A model generated the notes under the pieces. The model saw only the letters and a list, made by a program, of their open reading frames with translations. It did not search any database and was not told where the DNA came from. Shown in pieces: positions 1 to 8,029 of a DNA stretch of 64,000 bases. The number at the start of each line of letters is the position of its first letter. Position 1 is the first letter of the stretch. Made by a program: the position numbers and the translations under genes. This stretch comes from Novosphingopyxis sp965218915 (GTDB taxonomy: Bacteria > Pseudomonadota > Alphaproteobacteria > Sphingomonadales > Sphingomonadaceae). The stretch is from NCBI RefSeq assembly GCF_965218915.1, contig NZ_OZ244708.1:620001-684000 (forward strand), written 5' to 3'.

Positions 1-461
1 CCGGCGATCACCGCGTCGGTGTCGCTGGCGCGCTTCTTGAGGCGGCGGCGCAGCTCGGCGATCGAGGGCGGCAGGATGAACACCTGCGCCACCTGGCTGC
101 CCGCGCGCTGGTGGAGCTGCTGCGCGCCCTGCCAGTCGATGTCGAACAATACGTCCTTGCCCTCGTCGAGCAGAGCGTCGACCGAAGCCTTGAGCGTGCC
201 GTAGCGGTGATCGAATACATGCGCCCATTCCAGGAATTCTCCGGCAGCGACGAGCCGGTCGAATTCGGTATCGTCGACGAAATGATAGTCGACACCTTCT
301 GTCTCATTGGGCCGCGGGGCGCGGGTGGTGGCGGAAATCGACAGGGCGATCTGCGGATCGGATTGCATGAGCATGCGCGCAATGGTCGATTTGCCCGCGC
401 CCGAGGGCGAGGACAGCACGAAAAGCACGCCGTAACGTTCGAGCTGGAGCGGATCGGCCAT
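1..461 (-). CDS. gmk: Guanylate kinase, 3' part cut by the window edge
   Basis: Phosphorylates GMP to GDP with ATP in purine nucleotide metabolism (cytosolic). The 153 visible residues begin MADPLQLERYGVLFVLSSPS and carry the P-loop GAGKST at residues 21-26. They are followed by the GMP-binding stretch around ISATTRAPRPNE and YHFVDDTEF, then the LFDIDWQG strand. The family is usually about 205-215 residues, so the last quarter (rest of the lid and C-terminal helix) lies left of base 1. The ATG is at 461. Identity is clear; only completeness is unknown. Confidence 0.95.
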   Translation of the reverse strand, partial: MADPLQLERYGVLFVLSSPSGAGKSTIARMLMQSDPQIALSISATTRAPRPNETEGVDYHFVDDTEFDRLVAAGEFLEWAHVFDHRYGTLKASVDALLDEGKDVLFDIDWQGAQQLHQRAGSQVAQVFILPPSIAELRRRLKKRASDTDAVIA

Positions 462-535
462 GCCGGTTCATGGCCACGGCGCCGGCGCCGCGTCAAGCGC
501 GACGCCTTGCCGGACCGTGCCCTGCTTCGTACCCA

Positions 536-919
536 TCAGTCGGTGACGGGGCGCGGCGGGATCGCGTCCAGCTGCTCGGCCTGGGCGCTGCCATCGATCG
601 CCACGGCGGAACGCATGGCGCCGGAACCGGTATCCTCGGCGATCGCGGTCTCGCCCGCCGCCCGGGCCATCGCCATATCGGTGTCCTCGGCGCTGAGCCC
701 GGTCGAGTTGGCGGCTTGCTCGGCGCGCTTTTCCTTGCGCTTGTCGTAGATCAGTTTCGCCAGATAACCGCCGCCGACCAGCGCCGCCCCGGGCAGCGAG
801 CGGGTGGCGACGCGGGTCACCAGAAAGCCGATACCGGCGCCGAGCAGCCCCCGGCCTGCGGTCTTTTGCCCGATTTGTTCGCCGATCAGCGTGCCCGCGA
901 GCGATTTCAGAAATCCCAT
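536..919 (-). CDS. Hypothetical glycine-rich membrane-associated protein
   Basis: 127 residues, not recognised. The N-terminal half (about residues 5-60) is Gly/Ala-rich and hydrophobic, with segments such as GRGLLGAGIGFLVTRVATR and LPGAALVGGGYLAKLIY that look membrane-active. The C-terminal half is polar and acidic. It starts 3 bp after the stop of the MscS gene on the same strand, with GGAG eight bases before the ATG. The two are probably one transcript, which would place the protein at the inner membrane. No function is inferred beyond that. Confidence 0.75.
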   Translation of the reverse strand: MGFLKSLAGTLIGEQIGQKTAGRGLLGAGIGFLVTRVATRSLPGAALVGGGYLAKLIYDKRKEKRAEQAANSTGLSAEDTDMAMARAAGETAIAEDTGSGAMRSAVAIDGSAQAEQLDAIPPRPVTD

Positions 920-922
920 GGT

Positions 923-1840
923 TTAGTCTCCGCTAGAGGGTTGGTCGACTTCGTCGGGCCGGGCCATCGGTATGAGCGGCACCGGCTCCTTGAAGGTGTG
1001 GGTGACATAGGGGAACGGGATCTCGATGCCCGCATCGTCCAGCGCGCGCTTGACCGAACGCACCACGGCGTCGCGGGTTCTGTGCATATCGATCGGCTGC
1101 GATCCGGCCCACCAGCGGACGCGGAAATTCATGCTGAAATCGCCGAATTCGAAGGCGAAGATATCGATGCGCTTGTCGGTGATGACGCCCTCGGTCGCTT
1201 CCATCGCGGTGCGGATGACCTCGCGCGCTTCTTCCAGATCGGTATCGTAGCTGACCCCCACGACCACCTCGTGGCGCCGTTCGCTATCGTCGGTGAAAAT
1301 CTCCACCGGATTCTTGAACAGCATGCTGTTGGGGACGATCGTCACCTCGTTCGACAGCCTGCGCACATGCGTTTCGCGCAAGGTGATATGCTCGACCCGG
1401 CCCTCGATCCCCTGGCAGCTGATGACATCGCCGATGCGCATCTTCTTGCGGATCATGATGAGCACGCCAGCGAGGAAATTCTCGAAAATATCCTGGAACG
1501 CGAAGCCGATCGCCACGGCGCCCAGCCCGAGTCCGGCGAGCAGGCTGGCGGGGGTCAGGCCCGGCAACAGGATGGTGGCCGCGATCAGCAGCCCGACCAC
1601 CCAGACAAGAATGGTTACGAGCGTATCGACGAGCGATTTGAGCGATGGCCGGATTTCGGTCTTGTCGGTAATCCGGTCGACCAGCTGGCGACCGCCCTTG
1701 GCGATCAGCCAAGTGATGACGATGACGACCAGGGCGATCGCCAGCAGCGGCAGAAGCTTGAAAAAGCCATCGGCCATCGCGCCGATCTGCTCGAGCAAGG
1801 ATTGTACGGGTCCCTGAAATTGGTCGGTGGCGCTGGTCAT
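923..1840 (-). CDS. MscS-family small-conductance mechanosensitive channel
   Basis: Inner-membrane channel that opens under membrane tension to release solutes on osmotic downshift. The protein is 305 residues. Hydrophobic helices lie at about residues 22-45, 68-90 and 95-125. The last is the Gly/Ala-rich pore helix (LLAGLGLGAVAIGFAFQDI) typical of MscS TM3. A cytoplasmic beta domain follows (GDVISCQGIEGRVEHITLRE), then the alpha/beta vestibule with NSMLFKNPVEIF. It is the first gene of a likely two-gene operon with the small membrane protein at 536-919. Which MscS paralogue it matches cannot be settled by eye. Confidence 0.92.
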   Translation of the reverse strand: MTSATDQFQGPVQSLLEQIGAMADGFFKLLPLLAIALVVIVITWLIAKGGRQLVDRITDKTEIRPSLKSLVDTLVTILVWVVGLLIAATILLPGLTPASLLAGLGLGAVAIGFAFQDIFENFLAGVLIMIRKKMRIGDVISCQGIEGRVEHITLRETHVRRLSNEVTIVPNSMLFKNPVEIFTDDSERRHEVVVGVSYDTDLEEAREVIRTAMEATEGVITDKRIDIFAFEFGDFSMNFRVRWWAGSQPIDMHRTRDAVVRSVKRALDDAGIEIPFPYVTHTFKEPVPLIPMARPDEVDQPSSGD

Positions 1841-2010
1841 GCCGGGCGCATCTCCCTGAACTTGAATAATATCATTACGTTTTGAATATGAACGGCATAT
1901 TCCGGTCTCGGTTCCGGTGGCGCCGGAGGACCCGGCGAGCGCACAGGCTATACCAGGTTTATGATCGCCGGGTGGTGTCTCGGATTGAAAGCGTTCTGCA
2001 GTTTCCGGAG

Positions 2011-2116
2011 CGTCATTGCGAGCCGCCGGCGAAGCAATCCAGGGTGCCCACAGCGCTGTATCCGCCCTGGATTGCTTCGTCGCCCCGGATCAAGTCCGGG
2101 GCTCCTTGCAATGACG
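2011..2116. repeat. Family B palindromic repeat (GTCATTGCGAG type)
   Basis: An inverted pair: CGTCATTGCGAG at the left end matches TTGCAATGACG at the right. Inner complementary parts are GCAATCCAGGG and CCCTGGATTGC. It fills much of the 354-bp spacer between the MscS gene and fumC. The remainder of that spacer (1841-2010, 2117-2194) shows no gene. Confidence 0.85.
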
Positions 2117-2194
2117 GGGACACGATTCTCAAACGCAAACACATCCACCGCTCCGCTTCGCCCCGCCTGCGAAGCGCCTTCTGCGGCGGTTCCG

Positions 2195-3586
2195 CTAGCG
2201 CCCGACCATGTTCTCCGGCTTCACATGCTCGTCGAAGGTTGCCGCGTCGACCAGCCCGAGTTCCAGCCCGGCTTCCTTCAGCGTCTGGCCGTTGGCATGG
2301 GCGTGCTTGGCGATCTTGGCGGCGTTGTCGTAGCCGATCACGGGCGCCAGCGCGGTGACCAGCATCAGCGAGCGGTCGACCAGTTCCTGGATGCGGCCCT
2401 CGTTCGCTTCCAGCCCGTCGACCAGCCGTTCGGCGAAACTCGCCATGCCGGTCGACAGGAGGTCGATCGAGCGCAGCACGTTGGCGCCGATCAGCGGCAT
2501 GAACACGTTCAGTTCGAACTGGCCCTGCATGCCGCCGATGGTGACCGCCTGCTGGTTGCCGATCACCTGCGCGGCGACCATGGTCAGCATCTCGCACTGG
2601 GTGGGATTGACCTTGCCCGGCATGATCGAGCTGCCCGGCTCGTTCGCGGGCAGGTCGAGCTCGCCGAGCCCGGAACGCGGGCCGGAGCCGAGATAGCGGA
2701 TGTCGTTGGCGATCTTGTTGAGCGCTGCGGCGAGCGCGTTCAGCGCGCCGTGGAAGAACACCAGCGCGTCCTTGCCGGCAAGTTCGGTGAACTTGTTGGG
2801 CGCGGGCGTGAACGTCTCGCCGGTAATGTCGGAGATCGCGGCGGTCATGTCATCCGCCCAACCCTCCGGCGCGTTGAGGCCGGTGCCGACCGCGGTGCCG
2901 CCGATCGCGAGTGGCGTCAGGTTCGCCTCCATCACCCGCTCGATGCGGGTGCGCGCAGCCTTCAGCTGGCCGACATAGCCGGAAAACTCCTGGCCGAGCG
3001 TCAGCGGCGTGGCATCTTGCGTATGCGTGCGGCCGATCTTCACGATATGGTCCCAGGCCTCGACCTTCTTCGTCAGCGACGCGATCAGCATGTCGATGGC
3101 AGGGAGCAGCTGCTTGCGCGTGGCGAGCACGGCGGAGATGTGCAGCGCGGTGGGAAAACTGTCGTTGCTGGACTGCGACTGGTTGACATGATCGTTCGGG
3201 TGGACCGGTTCCTTGCCGCCGCGCTTGCCGGCGAGTTTCTCGTTGGCGATCCCGGCAATCACCTCGTTCACGTTCATGTTGGTCTGCGTGCCCGATCCGG
3301 TCTGCCAGATGGTGAGCGGGAACTGGTCGTCATGCTCGCCCGCGATGATCGCCTTGGCCGCATCCTCGATGGCGTCCGCCAGCCTATCCTCCAATCCGTG
3401 ATTGCGGTTCACCCGCGCCGCGGCCTGTTTGACGATCGCCTGCGCGCGGACCAGCCCGATCGGCATGCGCTCGCGTTCCTGGAATGGGAAGTTCTCCAGG
3501 CTCCGCTGCGTTTGCGCGCCCCAATAGGCGCTTGCGGGAACCTCGATCGGGCCGATCGAATCGGTTTCGGTGCGGGTGTCGGTCAT
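2195..3586 (-). CDS. fumC: Class II fumarate hydratase
   Basis: Interconverts fumarate and L-malate in the TCA cycle; iron-independent homotetramer. The protein is 463 residues from the ATG at 3586, which has AGAGG five bases upstream. An in-frame ATG at 3607 would add seven residues but has no good ribosome site. The superfamily signature GSSIMPGKVNP is present around residue 310, along with the SSNDSFPTA and GRTHTQDATP active-site segments. The length is normal for FumC. It is transcribed alone toward the mscS-like gene. Confidence 0.97.
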   Translation of the reverse strand: MTDTRTETDSIGPIEVPASAYWGAQTQRSLENFPFQERERMPIGLVRAQAIVKQAAARVNRNHGLEDRLADAIEDAAKAIIAGEHDDQFPLTIWQTGSGTQTNMNVNEVIAGIANEKLAGKRGGKEPVHPNDHVNQSQSSNDSFPTALHISAVLATRKQLLPAIDMLIASLTKKVEAWDHIVKIGRTHTQDATPLTLGQEFSGYVGQLKAARTRIERVMEANLTPLAIGGTAVGTGLNAPEGWADDMTAAISDITGETFTPAPNKFTELAGKDALVFFHGALNALAAALNKIANDIRYLGSGPRSGLGELDLPANEPGSSIMPGKVNPTQCEMLTMVAAQVIGNQQAVTIGGMQGQFELNVFMPLIGANVLRSIDLLSTGMASFAERLVDGLEANEGRIQELVDRSLMLVTALAPVIGYDNAAKIAKHAHANGQTLKEAGLELGLVDAATFDEHVKPENMVGR

Positions 3587-3619
3587 AACCGCCTCTTTCG
3601 GATTCATCAGGTGACATCA

Positions 3620-3650
3620 GAAGCTGGCCCCGGCCTTCGCCGGGGAACAG
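3620..3650. repeat. Family D single hairpin (CCCCGGC/GCCGGGG)
   Basis: Perfect 7-bp stem (3628-3634 with 3639-3645) and a four-base loop between the sspB and fumC genes. It has the same arms as the paired element at 36499-36567. There is no T-tract, so it is called a repeat rather than a terminator. Confidence 0.65.
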
Positions 3651-3666
3651 CGGTTAAATCGTCAGC

Positions 3667-4143
3667 TTATTTCTTCTTGCCGAAGTCCACGCTCACCACG
3701 TTGCTGCCCGCTTCCTGTTCCACCGCCGGGCCATCGTTGCCGGCGGCTTCGCCGGGGCCGACCGCGCCGTGATCGCCATCGACTTGGAACTGCAGCGCGA
3801 AGTCCACCGCGGGATCGACGAAAGCGGTGATCGCTGAATAGGGGACGACCAGATGGCTGGGGATCTGGTTGAAGCTGAGGCCGACCTCGAAATGGCCGTC
3901 TTCCACCTTCAGGTCCCAATATTTATGCTGCAGCACGATGGTCATCTCGTCGGGAAAACGCTCCACCAGATGGCCGGGGATCGAAACGCCCTTCGCATGG
4001 GTCTTAAAGGTGATGTAGAAATGATGCTCGCCGGGCAGGCCGCCCGCCTCGACCTCGCTGAGCACGCGGCCTACCACGGCGCGCAGCGCTTCCTGCACGA
4101 TCTCGTCGTACGGAATCAGGCTGTCGGGCATATCCTCGCTCAT
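3667..4143 (-). CDS. sspB: SspB-like ClpXP adaptor (alpha type)
   Basis: Adaptor that delivers ssrA-tagged and other substrates to the ClpXP protease. The 158 residues start at MSEDMPDSLIPYDEIVQEAL. The fold core reads HFYITFKTHAKGVSIPGHL, LQHKYWDLKV and VPYSAITAFVDP, as in alphaproteobacterial SspB. A disordered acidic linker follows, and the tail VVSVDFGKKK is the likely ClpX-binding peptide. The open frame extends upstream to 4335, but that would run into divergent hisB, so the ATG at 4143 is preferred (4131 is an alternative). Confidence 0.9.
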   Translation of the reverse strand: MSEDMPDSLIPYDEIVQEALRAVVGRVLSEVEAGGLPGEHHFYITFKTHAKGVSIPGHLVERFPDEMTIVLQHKYWDLKVEDGHFEVGLSFNQIPSHLVVPYSAITAFVDPAVDFALQFQVDGDHGAVGPGEAAGNDGPAVEQEAGSNVVSVDFGKKK

Positions 4144-4237
4144 AGCGGCGGACTCGTGGACCGAACCGCCTTTCGAATCAAGGCGGTTAGTATAAAGGCG
4201 GGCTTCCAATGCGCGGACAGGCGCGTATATCGCCCGC

Positions 4238-4831
4238 ATGCGCACCGGAACCATCGCTCGCTCGACCCAGGAAACCGCGATCAGCGTCCGGCTCGATCTG
4301 GACGGGACCGGGCGATATAAGGTGTCGACCGGCATCGGCTTTCTCGATCATATGATCGAGCAGTTCGCGCGCCATTCGCTGATCGACCTCGAGCTCAAGG
4401 TCGACGGCGATCTGCATGTCGACCAGCACCACACCGCCGAGGACAGCGCCATCGCGTTGGGTCAGGCGATCCTGGAAGCGCTCGGCGACAAAGCTGGGAT
4501 CGTGCGTTACGGCCAGGCTTATTCGCCGATGGACGAGACGCTGAGCCGGGTGGCGCTCGATATCAGCGGGCGCAGCTGGCTGACGTGGAAGGCGGGGTTC
4601 ACGCAGGAGAAGCTGGGCGAGCTCGACACCGAACTGATCGAGCATTGGTTTCACTCGGTCGCCGACGCCGCCGGGATCACGCTCCACGTCGAACTGCTCT
4701 ACGGCAGGAACAACCACCATATCTGCGAAAGCATCTTCAAGGGGTTCGCCCGGGCAATGCGGCAGGCGGTGGAGGTCGATCCTCGCAAGGGCGGGGCGGT
4801 GCCATCGACCAAAGGTGTTCTAGGGGGATAG
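4238..4831 (+). CDS. hisB: Imidazoleglycerol-phosphate dehydratase
   Basis: Catalyses the sixth step of histidine biosynthesis, dehydrating imidazole glycerol phosphate to imidazole acetol phosphate. It is a 197-residue monofunctional enzyme. Metal-binding motifs are visible: FLDHMIEQFARHS near residue 35, DQHHTAEDSAI near 62, and HHICESIFKGFARA near 160. It opens a hisB-hisH-hisA-hisF run on the plus strand, divergent from sspB across 94 bp that should hold both promoters. Confidence 0.97.
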   Translation: MRTGTIARSTQETAISVRLDLDGTGRYKVSTGIGFLDHMIEQFARHSLIDLELKVDGDLHVDQHHTAEDSAIALGQAILEALGDKAGIVRYGQAYSPMDETLSRVALDISGRSWLTWKAGFTQEKLGELDTELIEHWFHSVADAAGITLHVELLYGRNNHHICESIFKGFARAMRQAVEVDPRKGGAVPSTKGVLGG

Positions 4832-4855
4832 CGGACCTTGTCCTTCTTCTCCTCT

Positions 4856-4934
4856 CGTCATTCCAGCGAAAGCTGGAATCCAGGGCGGCATAGCGCTGCA
4901 ATGACCTTGGATTCCAGCTTTCGCTGGAATGACG
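4856..4934. repeat. Family A palindromic repeat (CAGCGAAAGCTGG arms)
   Basis: Two hairpins in mirror arrangement: CGTCATTCCAGCGAAAGC on the left and GCTTTCGCTGGAATGACG on the right, with a short centre. It fills the hisB-hisH spacer. The in-frame ATG at 4929 belongs to its right arm. Confidence 0.9.
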
Positions 4935-4952
4935 CTTGTTTGTAAATTCACG

Positions 4953-5573
4953 ATGCCGGGACAGATAGCCCTCATCGATTTCGGCGCGGGGAACCTGCAG
5001 TCAGTGCGCAATGCGCTGAAGTTGGCGGGCGCGGGCGATGTGGCCGTGACCGCCGATCCTGAGGTGGTGGCGCGAGCCGACCGCATCGTGCTGCCGGGCG
5101 TCGGCGCGTTCGCGGCCTGCCGCGCGGCGCTGTTCGGGATCGAGGGCATGGTCGAGGCGCTGAATGCACGCGTGCGCGGCGATGGGGTGCCGTTCCTCGG
5201 CATATGCGTCGGCATGCAGATGATGGCGGGCATCGGCCTCGAACATGGCCGGCAGCACGGGCTCGGCTGGATCGGCGGCACGGTAAACCAGATGGACGCC
5301 ACGGTGCGCGAGGTGCGCGTGCCGCATATGGGCTGGAACGCGGTGTTGCTCGATCGGGCGCACCAGGTGTTGGAGGAGGGCGAGGCCTATTTCCTGCACG
5401 GCTACGCGTTCGATCCGGCCAATCAGGCCGATATCCTGGCGGTGACCGATCATGGCGGCCCGGTCGTCGCGGCGGTCGGGCGCGGCAATATTCTCGGCGT
5501 GCAGTTCCATCCGGAAAAGAGCCAGGGCTATGGCATCGCGCTGCTGGAAAGGTTTCTGACATGGGCGCCGTGA
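4953..5573 (+). CDS. hisH: Imidazole glycerol phosphate synthase, glutaminase subunit
   Basis: Glutaminase half of IGP synthase. It releases ammonia that is channelled into HisF. The 206 residues begin MPGQIALIDFGAGNLQSVR. The class I amidotransferase nucleophile lies in FLGICVGMQ and the His/Glu pair in QFHPEKSQ. The frame is open to an ATG at 4929, but that ATG is inside a palindromic repeat and the extra residues MTLVCKFT are not part of the family. The ATG at 4953 is therefore chosen. Confidence 0.96.
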   Translation: MPGQIALIDFGAGNLQSVRNALKLAGAGDVAVTADPEVVARADRIVLPGVGAFAACRAALFGIEGMVEALNARVRGDGVPFLGICVGMQMMAGIGLEHGRQHGLGWIGGTVNQMDATVREVRVPHMGWNAVLLDRAHQVLEEGEAYFLHGYAFDPANQADILAVTDHGGPVVAAVGRGNILGVQFHPEKSQGYGIALLERFLTWAP

Positions 5574-5587
5574 GCAGCGCCACACAC

Positions 5588-5720
5588 CCGTTCGCCCTGA
5601 GCTTGTCGAAGCCTGTCCTTGCATATTGGGATTGGCAAAAGGTTCAAGTTTTGTTGGACTGGCGCTGTTTTGCCCGGGTCATGACAAGGGCAGGGCTTCG
5701 ACAAGCCCAGCCCGAACGGT
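5588..5720. repeat. Family C palindromic repeat (CTGAGCTTGTCGAAG type)
   Basis: The left arm reads CCGTTCGCCCTGAGCTTGTC and the right arm GACAAGCCCAGCCCGAACGG. The core between them is about 85 bp with shorter complementary pieces. It lies in the hisH-hisA spacer. Confidence 0.85.
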
Positions 5721-5737
5721 ATTGAGGACATGACTCC

Positions 5738-6466
5738 ATGATCGTCTTCCCCGCCATCGATCTCAAGGGCGGCAAGGTCGTGCGGCTGGCCGAGGGCGAT
5801 ATGGCCCGCGCTACGGTCTATGCCGATGATCCCGCGGCCCAGGCGCTGCTGTTCGCCGAGGCCGGGGCGGAGCATCTCCATGTCGTCGATCTCGACGGAG
5901 CGTTCGCGGGCGAGGCGCGCAACCGGGAAGCGGTGGAGCGGGTCGTCGCGGCGTTTCCGGGCCATGTCCAGCTGGGCGGCGGCATCCGCGCCCGCGCCGA
6001 TGTCGACGGCTGGTTCGAACGCGGCGTGGCACGGCTCGTCATCGGCACCGCGGCGCTGAAAGACCCGGAGTTCGTCAAGGCCGCGGCGCGCGACTGGGAG
6101 GGCGGCATCGTCGTCGCGGTCGACGCGAAGGGTGGCATGGTGGCGACCGACGGCTGGGCCGAAACGTCGGACATGACGGTGGTCGATCTCGCCCGCCGGT
6201 TCGAGGATGCGGGCGTTGCCGCGCTGCTGTTCACCGATGTCGGGCGCGACGGGATGCTGAAGGGGTGCAATATCGAGGCGACGGTCGATCTGGCGCGCTC
6301 GGTCGATATCCCGGTGATCGCCAGCGGCGGGGTGAAGGGCATCGCGGATATCCGCATGTTGGCGTTGCAGGCCGATCAGGGGATCGAAGGGGTGATCTGC
6401 GGCCGCGCGATCTATGACGGGCGGCTCGATCTGGCGACGGCGATCGCCTTGGGGGCGGGGGCGTGA
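5738..6466 (+). CDS. hisA: ProFAR isomerase
   Basis: Cytosolic (beta/alpha)8-barrel isomerase that converts ProFAR to PRFAR in histidine biosynthesis. The 242-residue protein begins MIVFPAIDLKGGKVVRL with the catalytic Asp in AIDLKGG. Phosphate-binding repeats are at QLGGGIRA and VIASGGVKGI, and the second catalytic Asp is in FTDVGRDGMLKG. It lies between hisH and hisF, as in most alphaproteobacterial his clusters. Confidence 0.97.
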   Translation: MIVFPAIDLKGGKVVRLAEGDMARATVYADDPAAQALLFAEAGAEHLHVVDLDGAFAGEARNREAVERVVAAFPGHVQLGGGIRARADVDGWFERGVARLVIGTAALKDPEFVKAAARDWEGGIVVAVDAKGGMVATDGWAETSDMTVVDLARRFEDAGVAALLFTDVGRDGMLKGCNIEATVDLARSVDIPVIASGGVKGIADIRMLALQADQGIEGVICGRAIYDGRLDLATAIALGAGA

Positions 6467-6480
6467 GCATGCTTATGAAA

Positions 6481-6614
6481 ATCCTTCCCGTTCAAGGGGA
6501 GGTGGCAGCGCGCAGCGCTGGCGGAGGGGGCGCTCGGTCCAGCGCCGCGCTATCGAGCACTCTCCCTCCACCATTCGCTTCGCGAACGGTCCCCCTTCCG
6601 GTTGCGGGGGAGGA
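6481..6614. repeat. Family E repeat in the hisA-hisF spacer
   Basis: G/C-rich interspersed sequence with CCCGTTCAAGGGGAGG on the left and CCCCCTTCCGGTTGCGGGGG on the right, flanking a central GCGCGCAGCGC palindrome. Its last GGGGGAGGA may double as the hisF ribosome-binding site. Confidence 0.6.
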
Positions 6615-6617
6615 TTT

Positions 6618-7400
6618 ATGACCGTCCGCATCCGCGTGATCCCCTGCCTCGATGTCGCCGAAGGCCGCGTCGTCAAGGGCGTCAATTTCGTCGATCTGGT
6701 TGACGCCGGCGATCCGGTGGAACAGGCGCGCGCCTATGACGCGGCGGGCGCGGATGAACTGTGCTTTCTCGATATCACAGCCAGCCATGAGCGGCGCGGC
6801 ACGATGGTCGACATCGTGCGCCGCACGGCCGAGGTCTGCTTCATGCCGCTGACCGTCGGCGGCGGAATCGGCAGCGCCGAGAATGCGCGCGCGCTGCTGA
6901 TGGCGGGGGCGGACAAGGTGGCGGTGAACAGCGCCGCCGTCGCCCGGCCAGAGGTCGTCGGCGAGATCGCCGAGCGGTTCGGCAGCCAGTGCGTGGTTGC
7001 CTCGATCGATGCGCGCAAGGTGCCGGGTCCTTCGACAGGCTCGGGAGAGCGCTGGGAAATCTTCACCCATGGCGGGCGGCAGGCGACCGGGATCGACGCG
7101 CTGGAGCATGCCCGGCGGCTGGTCGAACTGGGCGCGGGCGAGCTGCTGATCACCTCGATGGACCGGGACGGCACCCGCAACGGCTTCGACCTCGGCCTGA
7201 CCCGCGCGATTGCCGATACGGTGGACGTGCCGGTGGTGGCGAGCGGCGGCGTGGGATCGCTGGACCATCTCGTCGAGGGGGTGATAAAAGGCCATGCCAG
7301 CGCGGTGTTGGCCGCGTCGATCTTCCATTTCGGCGAGGCGACGATCGGGCAGGCGCATGCGGCGCTAAGGGCGGCGGGGCTGCCGGCGCGGGGCGGCTGA
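6618..7400 (+). CDS. hisF: Imidazole glycerol phosphate synthase, cyclase subunit
   Basis: Uses ammonia from HisH to convert PRFAR to IGP and AICAR. The 260-residue barrel starts MTVRIRVIPCLDVAEGRVVK, with catalytic Asp in CLDV and in SMDRDGT, and phosphate loops TVGGGIGS and ASGGVGS. The start at 6618 follows GGGGGAGGA. An odd point: before the conserved RWEIFTHGGR there is a stretch PGPSTGSGE whose DNA (7028-7044) matches a family C repeat arm, suggesting a repeat fragment fixed in frame. hisE/hisI do not follow; groES does. Confidence 0.96.
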   Translation: MTVRIRVIPCLDVAEGRVVKGVNFVDLVDAGDPVEQARAYDAAGADELCFLDITASHERRGTMVDIVRRTAEVCFMPLTVGGGIGSAENARALLMAGADKVAVNSAAVARPEVVGEIAERFGSQCVVASIDARKVPGPSTGSGERWEIFTHGGRQATGIDALEHARRLVELGAGELLITSMDRDGTRNGFDLGLTRAIADTVDVPVVASGGVGSLDHLVEGVIKGHASAVLAASIFHFGEATIGQAHAALRAAGLPARGG

Positions 7401-7413
7401 ACACACCCATAAT

Positions 7414-7507
7414 CCGTTCGTGCTGAGCTTGTCGAAGCACCGTCCTATTTTCTCGCAACACTCCCTAAATAGAAAGTACGGCCCTCCGACAGGCTCAGGG
7501 CGAACGG
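7414..7507. repeat. Family C palindromic repeat upstream of groES
   Basis: Left arm CCGTTCGTGCTGAGCTTGTC, right arm GACAGGCTCAGGGCGAACGG, about 50 bp between. Part of the 312-bp hisF-groES spacer. The rest of that spacer holds the gro promoter and CIRCE. Confidence 0.88.
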
Positions 7508-7568
7508 AATTTTCCAATTCTTGCTGACGGTCTTATCCGGCTCCTCAAAAATACCTGGGGGTCCGCCC

Positions 7569-7596
7569 TTGACCCGCGATGAACAACCGCCATATC
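7569..7596 (+). promoter_or_regulatory. Putative groESL promoter
   Basis: TTGACC at 7569-7574 and CATATC at 7591-7596, separated by 16 bp, just upstream of the CIRCE element. This suits a housekeeping-sigma promoter whose start overlaps the operator. Assigned by position and sequence only. Confidence 0.55.
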
Positions 7597-7604
7597 GGGC
7601 CTCG

Positions 7605-7631
7605 TTGGCACTCGCATCACCCGAGTGCTAA
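7605..7631 (+). promoter_or_regulatory. CIRCE operator (HrcA site)
   Basis: TTGGCACTC at 7605-7613, nine spacer bases, then GAGTGCTAA at 7623-7631. This matches the CIRCE consensus TTAGCACTC-N9-GAGTGCTAA with one mismatch. It lies 81 bp upstream of the groES start, the usual position. Repression of groESL by HrcA, relieved on heat shock, is expected from the family; hrcA itself is not in the window. Confidence 0.95.
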
Positions 7632-7712
7632 CAGAAATTTCGCAACGAATGCTCGGCGCCATCCATTGGCAGGGCAGAACCATATCGCAACCTCCAAGGA
7701 AAGGGACCCTTT

Positions 7713-8000
7713 ATGAACTTTCGTCCGCTCCACGACCGCGTGCTCGTCCGCCGCGTCGAAGCCGAACAGAAGACCGCCGGCGGGATCATCATCCCCGACA
7801 GCGTCCAGGAAAAGCCGCAGGAAGGCGAAGTCGTCGCCGCCGGCAGCGGTGCCAAGGCCGATGACGGCACCGTTACTCCGCTCGACGTCAAGTCCGGCGA
7901 CCGCATCCTGTTCGGCAAATGGTCCGGCACCGAGGTCAAGGTCGACGGCGAAGAGCTGATCATCATGAAGGAAAGCGACATTCTCGGCATCATCGGCTGA
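7713..8000 (+). CDS. groES: Co-chaperonin GroES
   Basis: The heptameric lid of the GroEL folding chamber. It has 95 residues, beginning MNFRPLHDRVLVRRVEAEQK. The mobile loop EQKTAGGIIIPDSVQEKPQEG and the C-terminal segment EELIIMKESDILGII are intact. A purine-rich AAGGAAAGGGA precedes the ATG. It is the first gene of the bicistronic heat-shock operon under the CIRCE element. Confidence 0.98.
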   Translation: MNFRPLHDRVLVRRVEAEQKTAGGIIIPDSVQEKPQEGEVVAAGSGAKADDGTVTPLDVKSGDRILFGKWSGTEVKVDGEELIIMKESDILGIIG

Positions 8001-8029
8001 GACCGGTTTTTTCCCGATCCAACCCCATC

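Noticed and set aside
470..1885. 471-residue plus-strand open frame
   Set aside because: It is antisense to the MscS and 127-aa genes and consists of Arg/Asp/His-rich sequence, typical of the complement of high-GC coding DNA. The minus-strand genes have recognisable domains.
4929..4952. Upstream ATG extending HisH by eight residues
   Set aside because: The ATG is part of a palindromic repeat arm, and the extra residues are not found in HisH proteins.
5738..7400. Missing hisE/hisI as evidence of a broken his operon
   Set aside because: These genes often lie elsewhere in alphaproteobacterial genomes. The present genes are intact and the absence cannot be judged from one window.
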